Below are positions 16,850-24,000 of a stretch of DNA of 28,427 nt, piece after piece (the first letter of the stretch is position 1; each line of letters opens with the position of its first letter). Position numbers and translations under genes: made by a program. The notes under the pieces were generated by a model. The model searched no databases, was not told the DNA's origin, and saw nothing but the letters and a program-made list of their open reading frames with translations. The stretch spans positions 1 to 28,427 of the forward strand of contig JAGLRI010000001.1 of NCBI GenBank assembly GCA_023136395.1. The letters are read 5' to 3'. Source of the stretch: Candidatus Bathyarchaeota archaeon (GTDB taxonomy: Archaea > Thermoproteota > Bathyarchaeia > Bathyarchaeales > Bathyarchaeaceae).

Positions 16850-16881
16850 TGTACGTTTTTGTACACGTAAGCTTTAAATAT
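16850..16881 (+). promoter_or_regulatory. trpE operon promoter with TRP-box pair and TATA box
   Basis: TGTACG (16850-16855) and TGTACA (16860-16865) are separated by 4 bp and end 7 nt before the TATA box TTTAAATAT (16873-16881). The arrangement is the same as at trpB2. Predicted transcript start is near 16902, giving a leader of about 54 nt that contains a short upstream frame. Confidence 0.75.
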
Positions 16882-16927
16882 GACGTGTGAGTTCATATTT
16901 TTCCTTCACCATCAAGAGGTATTGAGT

Positions 16928-16951
16928 ATGGGGTATTGTATTTGGCGATAA
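16928..16951 (+). CDS. Seven-codon upstream frame with a Trp codon in the trpE leader
   Basis: The frame encodes MGYCIWR and ends TAA, 4 nt before the TTG start of trpE. It has the best ribosome-binding site in the leader, AAGAGGT at 16914-16920, 7 nt before its ATG, whereas trpE itself has none. Tryptophan is the penultimate sense codon. A leader-peptide or reinitiation role is inferred; with a frame this short, chance cannot be excluded. Confidence 0.45.
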   Translation: MGYCIWR

Positions 16952-16955
16952 TGCG

Positions 16956-18350
16956 TTGAGCAAGCGATTTCAACAGAATAGCAATTTTCAACTGAAGTTT
17001 AAAAAATTACCCTTTTTGTATTCGCCTTCTGAGATCTTCTTAAGAATTTATAAGTGTTATGAACATGCTTACCTCCTTGAGTCAATAGAAGGTCCAAAAA
17101 AATTAGCTCAGTATTCGTTTATTGGATTTGCGCCTAAATTGAGGCTAAAGGTAAAAGATGGCGAAATAATACTCCAAGATATCAAACTAGACGAAGAAAT
17201 TAGGATAAAAAACGAAGACCCTCTTCATATAGCAAGGAAGATTCTAGGAAGAAGGTCTCCCATTGCGAGATTTAGATTTATTGGTGGTGCTGTAGGATAT
17301 ATTTCCTATGATGCAATACGATACTGGGAAAGGCTTCCTGATTTTACTGTTGATGCCTTGCGTTTTCCCGATATTGAGTTGGGCATATTTGATGATGGCG
17401 TTGTGTTCGATCATAGTAGAAGGGAGGTTTTCTATTATTATTGGAATGAAGATCGTTTCGATGAGCTGAATAAGTTATTAAAGGAACCTGTTGAATCTGA
17501 GGCGTTATACTTTACAAATCCCAAGGTAAACGTCTCGAAGGAAAGGTTTGAGGAATCAGTGCAGAGAGCTAAGGCATATATAGCATCTGGCGACATCTTT
17601 CAGGTTGTTCTCTCAAAAAGATACGAGTTTGTTATCAAGGGTGACTTGACGAGTTTCTATATGTCCCTCCGAAAGGTAAACCCCTCTCCCTATATGTATT
17701 TCTTAAAAATGGGTGACCGCCAAATCGTTGGGTCAAGCCCCGAAATGCTTTTTAGAGTAGATAATGGTTTTGTGGAGACTTTTCCCATTGCTGGTACAAG
17801 ACCATACGTAAAAAATCCCATTGAAAATGAGGCATTAAAAAAGGAGTTATTGTCAGATCCCAAGGAACGTGCTGAACACGTAATGCTTGTAGATTTAGCT
17901 AGAAACGATGTTGGTCGAGTCTCAGAATTTGGAAGCGTTTCTGTTCCCGAATTCATGAAAGTTCACCAATACAGCCACGTTCAACACATAGTATCAAGGG
18001 TAGTTGGTAAACTGAAGGGGGGGTGCGATTGCTTTGACGCATTGAGAGCTGTTTTTCCAGCAGGTACAGTTTCAGGAGCACCCAAAGTAAGGGCTATGGA
18101 GATCATCGAAGAATCTGAGCCTACAAAGAGAGGACCTTACGCGGGGGCTGTTGGCTACTTCTCCCATAATGGAAACGCAGACTTCGCCATTACCATAAGA
18201 ACCCTCGTTGCAAAAGGAAAAAAATGTTACATTCAGGTTGGAGGTGGTATAGTAGCTGACTCTGTTCCTGAGAGAGAGTGGTTTGAAACAGAGCATAAAG
18301 CTCGGGCTCTACTGAAAGCTCTAGAACTATGTGGAGAAAACCAACAGTGA
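16956..18350 (+). CDS. trpE: Anthranilate synthase component I
   Basis: TrpE converts chorismate and ammonia (from TrpG) to anthranilate, the first committed step to tryptophan. The 464-residue chain carries the N-terminal feedback motif LLES (40-43) followed by ten residues and Ser54, the known tryptophan-binding signature, and the chorismate-binding core with VVLSKRYEF, PSPYMYFL, PIAGTRPY, AEHVMLVDLARNDVGRV and FPAGTVSGAPKVRAMEII. The TTG at 16956 is the only usable start before conserved sequence; it lacks its own Shine-Dalgarno and follows a short upstream frame by 4 nt. Its stop overlaps the trpG start (GTGA). It heads trpE-G-D-C-F-B-A. Confidence 0.96.
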   Translation: MSKRFQQNSNFQLKFKKLPFLYSPSEIFLRIYKCYEHAYLLESIEGPKKLAQYSFIGFAPKLRLKVKDGEIILQDIKLDEEIRIKNEDPLHIARKILGRRSPIARFRFIGGAVGYISYDAIRYWERLPDFTVDALRFPDIELGIFDDGVVFDHSRREVFYYYWNEDRFDELNKLLKEPVESEALYFTNPKVNVSKERFEESVQRAKAYIASGDIFQVVLSKRYEFVIKGDLTSFYMSLRKVNPSPYMYFLKMGDRQIVGSSPEMLFRVDNGFVETFPIAGTRPYVKNPIENEALKKELLSDPKERAEHVMLVDLARNDVGRVSEFGSVSVPEFMKVHQYSHVQHIVSRVVGKLKGGCDCFDALRAVFPAGTVSGAPKVRAMEIIEESEPTKRGPYAGAVGYFSHNGNADFAITIRTLVAKGKKCYIQVGGGIVADSVPEREWFETEHKARALLKALELCGENQQ

Positions 18351-18928
18351 AGGTTCTTGTCATCGACAATTACGATTCGTTTGTTTATAATCTTGTTCAA
18401 TACATTGGAGAACAAGGGGGAATCCCTCTGGTCTACAGAAATGATAAACTAACCCTGAAACAAGCAGAGAATTTTAAACCAGACAGGATTGTTATATCTC
18501 CAGGTCCCGGTACACCAGAAGATGTCCGGTATTTTGGGATTTGCTCCGATATCCTACAACACCTAAGTTGTAAGATTCCAACCTTAGGCGTTTGCCTTGG
18601 TCACCAAGGAATAGTTTCAACCTTTGGGGGAAAAATAATACCCGCAAAGAGGCTGATGCACGGTAAAACAAGCTTAATAAAACATGATGCTCAAGGCGTC
18701 TTTAAAAGCTTGAAAAATCCTATCGTGGCTACTCGCTACCACTCTCTCGTTGGGGAAAGAACGTCAATGCCTTCATGCCTTAAAATAACTGCTGAGTCAC
18801 TCGACGATGGAGAAATCATGGGAGTTCGTCACATAGTATATCCAATTGAGGGGATCCAATTTCATCCCGAGTCGATTTTAACTGAGATGGGAAAGAAACT
18901 CATAAAGAATTTTCTTGAAAGGAGATGA
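18347..18928 (+). CDS. trpG: Anthranilate synthase component II (glutamine amidotransferase)
   Basis: TrpG is the class I glutaminase subunit that supplies ammonia to TrpE. From the GTG start it has 193 residues with the triad Cys83 (GVCLGHQGI), His173 and Glu175 (GIQFHPES), plus the oxyanion segment PGPGTPED (52-59). The GTG at 18347 overlaps the trpE stop by 4 bp and places VKVLVIDNYDSF at the N-terminus, as in the family. The ATG at 18329 would lie inside trpE. The same glutaminase could serve para-aminobenzoate synthesis, but the operon makes tryptophan its main role. Confidence 0.95.
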   Translation: MKVLVIDNYDSFVYNLVQYIGEQGGIPLVYRNDKLTLKQAENFKPDRIVISPGPGTPEDVRYFGICSDILQHLSCKIPTLGVCLGHQGIVSTFGGKIIPAKRLMHGKTSLIKHDAQGVFKSLKNPIVATRYHSLVGERTSMPSCLKITAESLDDGEIMGVRHIVYPIEGIQFHPESILTEMGKKLIKNFLERR

Positions 18929-18934
18929 AGGAAG

Positions 18935-19996
18935 ATGATAAGGGAAGGCATACGAAAGCTGATTGCAGGTATGACCCTTGCGTATAATGAATCAAGAGAG
19001 ATAATGAACGAGATAATGTCTGGTAATGCAACGCAAGCACAAATTGGCGCATTCTTAACGGCCTTGAGAATGAATGGAGAAACGATCGATGAGATCTCTG
19101 CACTTGCTTCAGTAATGAAGGAATTTTGTTACCAAATACATCCTCAAGTAAATGGGCGTCTCGTAGATACTTGCGGAACAGGTGGAGATAAAATAAAAAC
19201 CTTCAACATCAGCACTACTGCTGCCTTCGTTATTGCTGGTGCCAAGGTGTCAGTGGCTAAGCACGGGAATCGATCAGTAACTAGCAAAAGTGGAAGCGCA
19301 GACGTTTTGGAGAAACTCGGTGTTAATCTCAACGCAACACCAAACGTTGTAGAAAGTAGCATCGAGGAGGTTGGAATTGGCTTCATGTTTGCCCCAACAT
19401 TTCATAAGGCTATGAAACATGTTATTGGACCAAGAAGAGAAATAGGAGTGAGAACCGTTTTTAATGTTCTTGGACCCTTGACGAATCCAGCGAACGCAAG
19501 CGCCCAATTATTAGGGGTTTATGATAGAGCATTACTAGAGCCTCTGGCAGGGGTATTAAAGAAACTTGGATGCGAAGAAGCCATGGTCGTGCATGGTCTA
19601 GATGGACTGGACGAAATTTCCACTATTGGTAAAACAGCTATCGCATGGCTAAAGGAGGAAGAAATTAGCTTATTAGAAGTAGTTCCTAAAGACTTTGGCA
19701 TCGAAAAGACAAGACTAGAAGACATCATGGGAACAACACCCGAAAAAAGTGCGGAAATAACATTCAAAATCTTGACTGATCAACACAAGAATGGAGACCC
19801 AAAGAGAGATATTGTATTAGCGAATGCGGCAGCAGGGATTCTACTAGGTGGAAAAGGTAGTGATTTCTGTTATAGCGTCGAATTAGCCTGTGAATCCATC
19901 AAAAGTGGGGCTGCATATAAAAAACTAAAAATGCTTATTGAAGTTGGTGGCGGTGATAAGGCGAGGCTCGAGGAGCTGGAAAATAAATATGGCTGA
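18935..19996 (+). CDS. trpD: Anthranilate phosphoribosyltransferase
   Basis: TrpD transfers the phosphoribosyl group of PRPP to anthranilate. The 353-residue protein has normal length and the family PRPP/Mg motifs DTCGTGGDKIKTFNIST (78-94), VAKHGNRSVTSKSGSADVLE (107-126) and the GPLTNPA segment. The ATG lies 6 nt after the trpG stop, with purine-rich GAAGGAAG just upstream. The 3-prime end overlaps the trpC start by 8 nt. In Methanothermobacter trpD is last in the operon; here it follows trpG directly. Confidence 0.96.
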   Translation: MIREGIRKLIAGMTLAYNESREIMNEIMSGNATQAQIGAFLTALRMNGETIDEISALASVMKEFCYQIHPQVNGRLVDTCGTGGDKIKTFNISTTAAFVIAGAKVSVAKHGNRSVTSKSGSADVLEKLGVNLNATPNVVESSIEEVGIGFMFAPTFHKAMKHVIGPRREIGVRTVFNVLGPLTNPANASAQLLGVYDRALLEPLAGVLKKLGCEEAMVVHGLDGLDEISTIGKTAIAWLKEEEISLLEVVPKDFGIEKTRLEDIMGTTPEKSAEITFKILTDQHKNGDPKRDIVLANAAAGILLGGKGSDFCYSVELACESIKSGAAYKKLKMLIEVGGGDKARLEELENKYG

Positions 19997-20768
19997 TTTT
20001 CTGGATGTCTTGGGACAAAAAGCACGGAAAAGGGTGAAAGAGGGTTATTATAAAGTCACAAAACAGATAATAGCTCCCACTAAAGGTCTAAAAGAGGCAG
20101 TTCTTGAGTGTAAAAACGCTCCCATAATTAGTGAAATCAAAGTTGCTTCACCAACAATGGGCGTTATCAGAAAAAAAATTGATGTAAATAAAGTTGCCAT
20201 AGCAATGGAAAAGGGTGGAGCAATTGGAATTTCGGTACTAACCGAGCCCAAACATTTCAAAGGATCAATAGATACTTTCATTAAAGTGAGGTCCCAAGTT
20301 GACCTTCCCCTCCTTATGAAAGACATTGTTGTAAACCGAACACAGATTGAGGCTGCAGCAAAAATGGGCGCAAATGCAATCCTTTTAATAGAGGCTCTCT
20401 TCAAACGTGGCTACTGTGATTGCGATGTTCATCGAATGATTGCTGAAGCTCATTCACAAAAACTTGAAGTTTTATTGGAGATTCTTACCGAAGAAGAGTT
20501 CATATCAGCTATAAAAACTGAAGCCGATTTAATCGGTATTAACAATCGTGATTTAAGAACACTTGAAGTAGATCTTGAAGTAACAAGGAGAATCTTGACA
20601 AAAAATTGCATTAATGAAAAGTTAATTGTAAGCGAAAGTGGCATTAAGAGTTCTGCTGACGTCCGCTTTCTCCACGAATGTGGTGCCCACGCTTTCTTAG
20701 TTGGGTCCTCTATCATGAGGAGTAGTAACATCCAAAAAATGGTCAAGGAGCTAGTGTTGGCTCTATGA
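19989..20768 (+). CDS. trpC: Indole-3-glycerol-phosphate synthase
   Basis: TrpC closes and decarboxylates the ribulose derivative of anthranilate to indole-3-glycerol phosphate. From ATG 19989 it is a 259-residue TIM barrel with ISEIKVASPTMG (47-58, catalytic Lys in strand beta-1), LLMKDIVV (the second catalytic Lys), LIGINNRDL, and the phosphate-binding VSESGI and FLVGSSIM near the C-terminus. The start is placed at 19989 (MADFLDVLGQKA) because the longer frame from 19938 would lie entirely within trpD. It overlaps trpD by 8 nt and trpF by 4 nt. Confidence 0.95.
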   Translation: MADFLDVLGQKARKRVKEGYYKVTKQIIAPTKGLKEAVLECKNAPIISEIKVASPTMGVIRKKIDVNKVAIAMEKGGAIGISVLTEPKHFKGSIDTFIKVRSQVDLPLLMKDIVVNRTQIEAAAKMGANAILLIEALFKRGYCDCDVHRMIAEAHSQKLEVLLEILTEEEFISAIKTEADLIGINNRDLRTLEVDLEVTRRILTKNCINEKLIVSESGIKSSADVRFLHECGAHAFLVGSSIMRSSNIQKMVKELVLAL

Positions 20769-21415
20769 GTAGAGTAAGAGTGAAAATCTGCGGAATAACA
20801 CGAAAAAAAGATTTAGCAGCGGTTATTGAAGCTGGGGCTGATGCCGTGGGATTCGTTATTGGTGTACCCTCATCACCCAGAAACTTGACGCTCGATGAGG
20901 CAAGAAAAATGATAAAAAATACAATTTTTATCAAGACCGTTGCGGTAACAGTTCCTAATAATCTTGACAAATTAAAAAAGATCCATGAGAATCTAAGGCC
21001 AGATATTCTTCAAATTCACGGTGATAGATTATCTGACTCTATCATTCGAGAAGAGTTACCTAAAACACGTTTAATAAGAGCTGTTCAAGTAACGTCCAAT
21101 GGAAGTATTAAGACTGTTGTTGATGCAGCAAATAGCTTTGACGCTATTCTTTTAGACTCTTATGTTTTGGGTAAGTATGGTGGAACAGGCAAAACTCACG
21201 ACTGGCAACTGGACAAATGCGTTAGAGAAGCCATTCAACCGAAACCGCTAATTCTTGCTGGGGGTTTAAATCCTACCAACATTAAAGACGCCATACGCAT
21301 CGTCCAGCCATATGCTGTTGATGTTTCTAGTGGTGTCGAATCACATCCGGGAATTAAAGACCCAAAAAAAATTTACAAATTTATAAAAAATGTTAAGGAA
21401 GCGGAAATATGTTAA
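20765..21415 (+). CDS. trpF: Phosphoribosylanthranilate isomerase
   Basis: TrpF carries out the Amadori rearrangement of phosphoribosylanthranilate. The 216-residue TIM barrel begins RVKICGITRKKDL, with the catalytic Cys9, and has DAILLDSY carrying the catalytic Asp, then GGTGKTHDW, LAGGLNPTNI and DVSSGVESHPGIKD, the standard phosphate-binding C-terminus. Stop-start overlap with trpC is ATGA, and with trpB 7 nt, so translation is coupled on both sides. Confidence 0.96.
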   Translation: MSRVRVKICGITRKKDLAAVIEAGADAVGFVIGVPSSPRNLTLDEARKMIKNTIFIKTVAVTVPNNLDKLKKIHENLRPDILQIHGDRLSDSIIREELPKTRLIRAVQVTSNGSIKTVVDAANSFDAILLDSYVLGKYGGTGKTHDWQLDKCVREAIQPKPLILAGGLNPTNIKDAIRIVQPYAVDVSSGVESHPGIKDPKKIYKFIKNVKEAEIC

Positions 21416-22608
21416 AATTTAGTCAATATCCAATTGAGGGAAAATATGGAAAATATGGTGGACAATTTGTTCCAGAAACTTTAATGGTTGCCATTAAAGA
21501 ACTGGAAGAAGCCTATAAAAAATCAAAAGTAGATCAAGATTTTCAAAAGAAACTTAAATATTACCTCTCGGAATACGCTGGAAGACCTACGCCATTATAT
21601 TATGCTGAAAATTTAACTAAAAAGATAGGAGGCGCGAAGATCTACCTTAAACGTGAAGATCTCGCACATGGAGGAGCCCACAAGATAAACAACACCATAG
21701 GACAAGCCTTACTTGCAAAAAAGATGGGAAAGAAAAGAGTTATTGCAGAAACGGGTGCCGGACAACACGGGGTCGCTACAGCCATAGCCTGCGCTACTCT
21801 TGGGTTGAAAGCCGAGATCTACATGGGTTCTAAAGACATGAAACGACAAAAGCTCAATGTTTTCAGGATGAAACTTCTTGGCGCAGAGATTCATCAGGTA
21901 GAGTCCGGATCCAAAACTTTAAAAGACGCTATTAATGAAGCCTTGAGGGATTGGGCTACCAACGTTCAGACAACCTATTACCTTATTGGGTCCGTTGTCG
22001 GTCCTCACCCATATCCAATTATTGTTAGAGACCTCCAAAGTGTAATTGGTAACGAAATTATGAAACAGATAATGCTAAAGGAGGAACAACTACCTAGCGC
22101 CTTAATCGCTTGCGTAGGAGGTGGAAGCAACGCCATAGGAACTTTCTACCCATTTCTGGATTATCCATTAGTCAAGATGTATGGTGTTGAAGCAGCCGGT
22201 TTAGGACTCGATTCTAGTAAGCACGCTGCATCACTTTGCGTAGGAGCGGAAGGCGTCTTTCACGGCATGCTAACATATGTACTTCAAGACGAGCATGGAC
22301 AAATACAAACTACACATAGCATCTCTGCAGGACTTGATTATCCAGGAGTCGGACCAGAACATTCCTTCCTCAAGATGAGGGAAAGAGCTCGATACGCTAC
22401 TGCTACGGATGAAGAAGCAGTAAATGCCTTCCTTGAATTATCAAAGAATGAGGGAATAGTCCCAGCGTTGGAACCCGCACATGCCTTGGCTTATGCCATT
22501 AAACTTGCTCATACGATGGGAAGAGACAAAATAATCGTAGTGACCTTGTCTGGAAGGGGTGACAAGGATGCAGAAGTGGTAGCGAAACATCTAGGGGTGA
22601 AGATATGA
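21409..22608 (+). CDS. trpB: Tryptophan synthase beta chain 1
   Basis: TrpB1 is the PLP-dependent subunit that works with TrpA in the alpha2-beta2 complex, receiving indole through a tunnel. The 399 residues include YGGQFVPETLM (16-26), the PLP lysine Lys92 in HGGAHKINNTIGQA, Glu114 in AETGAGQHGVATA, and CVGGGSNAIG for the phosphate. Full-length and clearly TrpB1, in contrast to the longer trpB2 upstream. It overlaps trpF by 7 bp and trpA by 4 bp (ATGA), as expected for obligate partners made in equal amounts. Confidence 0.97.
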   Translation: MLKFSQYPIEGKYGKYGGQFVPETLMVAIKELEEAYKKSKVDQDFQKKLKYYLSEYAGRPTPLYYAENLTKKIGGAKIYLKREDLAHGGAHKINNTIGQALLAKKMGKKRVIAETGAGQHGVATAIACATLGLKAEIYMGSKDMKRQKLNVFRMKLLGAEIHQVESGSKTLKDAINEALRDWATNVQTTYYLIGSVVGPHPYPIIVRDLQSVIGNEIMKQIMLKEEQLPSALIACVGGGSNAIGTFYPFLDYPLVKMYGVEAAGLGLDSSKHAASLCVGAEGVFHGMLTYVLQDEHGQIQTTHSISAGLDYPGVGPEHSFLKMRERARYATATDEEAVNAFLELSKNEGIVPALEPAHALAYAIKLAHTMGRDKIIVVTLSGRGDKDAEVVAKHLGVKI

Positions 22609-23426
22609 GAGAAATAGAAAAAATGTTTCTAACTCTGAGGAGACGGAAGGAAGGAGCGCTCATAGCCTATGTCACGGGAGGGGATCCCAAACCAGAATAC
22701 ACCCCTAAAATCGCTGAAGCTTTAATTAAAGGAGGAGCAGACATTATTGAGCTCGGAATCCCCTTTTCAGATCCAATCGCTGATGGCCCAACTATTCAAG
22801 CAGCAACAGTACGAGCGCTGAAGGCAAAAACCACACCGAGGACCGTGTTAAAAATTATTAAGAAAATAAAGGAGAACCATAGTGTACCCATCATAATCCT
22901 CACTTACTACAATCCGATTTACAGGATGGGACTTGAGAATTTCTTCAGATTAGCAAGTAGATACGAACTTGATGGTTTAATCGTTCCGGACCTACCCATA
23001 GAGGAAGCCTACGACTACAAAAAAGTTGCAGAGGAATACGATATAGATACAATCTTCCTAACAGCCCCCTCAACATCACAAAAAAGACTTGAGAAAATAA
23101 TTAGCTACACCTCGGGTTTTCTCTATCTTGTATCCATCTTTGGTGTGACTGGAGCTAGAGAAAAAATTCAAGATCTAACCATCAAACTTATTAAAAAAAC
23201 TCTTCCACTAACAACTGGAAAAATTCCTTTAGCCGTAGGTTTTGGGCTTTCAAAACCAGAACACATAAAAACCGTTATACTAAACGGAGCAGATGGAGCC
23301 ATAGTAGGAAGCAGCTTCGTTAAAATCATAGAAGAAAATCTAGAGAATAGCAAAAAAATGCTTAATAAAATCGAAAATCACACAAAAAAGTTAAAAAAAG
23401 CAACCGTGAAAGAGTGTTCTAATTAA
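22605..23426 (+). CDS. trpA: Tryptophan synthase alpha chain
   Basis: TrpA cleaves indole-3-glycerol phosphate to indole and glyceraldehyde 3-phosphate. The 273-residue TIM barrel shows the catalytic Glu49 and Asp60 in IIELGIPFSDPIADGPTIQAA (47-67), DGLIVPDLPIEE, and the phosphate-binding VGFGLSKPEHIK and GAIVGSSFVKI. A Lys-rich tail of about 25 residues follows the last barrel segment. It is the last gene of the operon; its stop is only 7 bp from the convergent Lrp-family gene, and no clear terminator hairpin is visible between them. Confidence 0.96.
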   Translation: MREIEKMFLTLRRRKEGALIAYVTGGDPKPEYTPKIAEALIKGGADIIELGIPFSDPIADGPTIQAATVRALKAKTTPRTVLKIIKKIKENHSVPIIILTYYNPIYRMGLENFFRLASRYELDGLIVPDLPIEEAYDYKKVAEEYDIDTIFLTAPSTSQKRLEKIISYTSGFLYLVSIFGVTGAREKIQDLTIKLIKKTLPLTTGKIPLAVGFGLSKPEHIKTVILNGADGAIVGSSFVKIIEENLENSKKMLNKIENHTKKLKKATVKECSN

Positions 23427-23433
23427 AATAATC

Positions 23434-23835
23434 CTAAAAACTATTGCTTGCAAGTTTAACTAAGGTATTTGTGTTTAAGACTGCTGGAAGCGCTCTGATT
23501 TTATCGACCTTTTTATTTAGCTCATTTATTGTATAAGCCTGGATTAGGGCAGCAACATCATAATCACCTGATACTTCAAAAATTTTTTCTGAAACCTCTT
23601 TCATTTTCAAGGCTACATTTCTAGTTTCATTGGGATCCGTTTTCACCAGAATTATTCCCTCCACTTCAACTTTTGTTTCAATAGTGAACTTAGTTATTAT
23701 CCCCTGCTCAAGTAACTTCTTTACTCTCATCCTCACTGCTCCTTCAGTTAAGCCAATAATTTCCGCCATTTTCACGTATTTTGTTCGAGAGTCCCGCTTT
23801 AATATTCCAAGGATTTTTTCATCTATTTCGTCCAT
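23434..23835 (-). CDS. Lrp/AsnC-family transcription regulator, probable lysine-block regulator
   Basis: The 133-residue protein has an N-terminal winged helix-turn-helix (about 1-50; DEIDEKILGILKRDSRTKY, then AEIIGLTEGAVRMRVKKLLEQGII) and a C-terminal RAM effector domain (about 60-133; SGDYDVAALIQAYTINELN is typical). It is shorter than bacterial Lrp, as archaeal members such as Sulfolobus LysM often are. It is divergent from dapA, with 165 bp and a perfect inverted repeat between the starts. Control of dapA-lysA, perhaps with lysine as effector, is inferred from this placement. The minus-strand TATA-like element near 23846-23856 implies a very short leader. Confidence 0.85.
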   Translation of the reverse strand: MDEIDEKILGILKRDSRTKYVKMAEIIGLTEGAVRMRVKKLLEQGIITKFTIETKVEVEGIILVKTDPNETRNVALKMKEVSEKIFEVSGDYDVAALIQAYTINELNKKVDKIRALPAVLNTNTLVKLASNSF

Positions 23836-23872
23836 ATGAATTGTTGTTATAAATATGAAAATAAAAACATTG

Positions 23873-23912
23873 CTACGAAAATCGCAGTATGATTAATTTA
23901 CGATTTTCGTAG
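23873..23912. promoter_or_regulatory. Perfect 12-bp inverted repeat, probable Lrp-type operator for dapA and its regulator
   Basis: CTACGAAAATCG (23873-23884) and CGATTTTCGTAG (23901-23912) are exact reverse complements with a 16-bp spacer. Each arm also contains its own small dyad, CGA-N3-TCG, extended by flanking bases to a roughly 15-bp imperfect palindrome, as in Lrp-family sites. It lies between the TATA boxes of the divergent regulator gene and dapA, so one occupied site could act on both. Confidence 0.65.
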
Positions 23913-23932
23913 TAAAAATATAAAAAACGAAA

Positions 23933-23942
23933 GGTTTAAAAG
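23933..23942 (+). promoter_or_regulatory. BRE/TATA element of the dapA operon
   Basis: GGTTTAAAAG preceded by purines (ACGAAA) fits an archaeal BRE plus TATA. Predicted transcript start is near 23963. AAAGGTGA at 23983-23990 is the ribosome-binding site, about 10 nt before the dapA ATG. Confidence 0.55.
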
Positions 23943-24000
23943 TTCCTAATGTTCTGCTTTCAATAAACCCGTCAATTAATGGAAAGGTGAATATAAGAAA

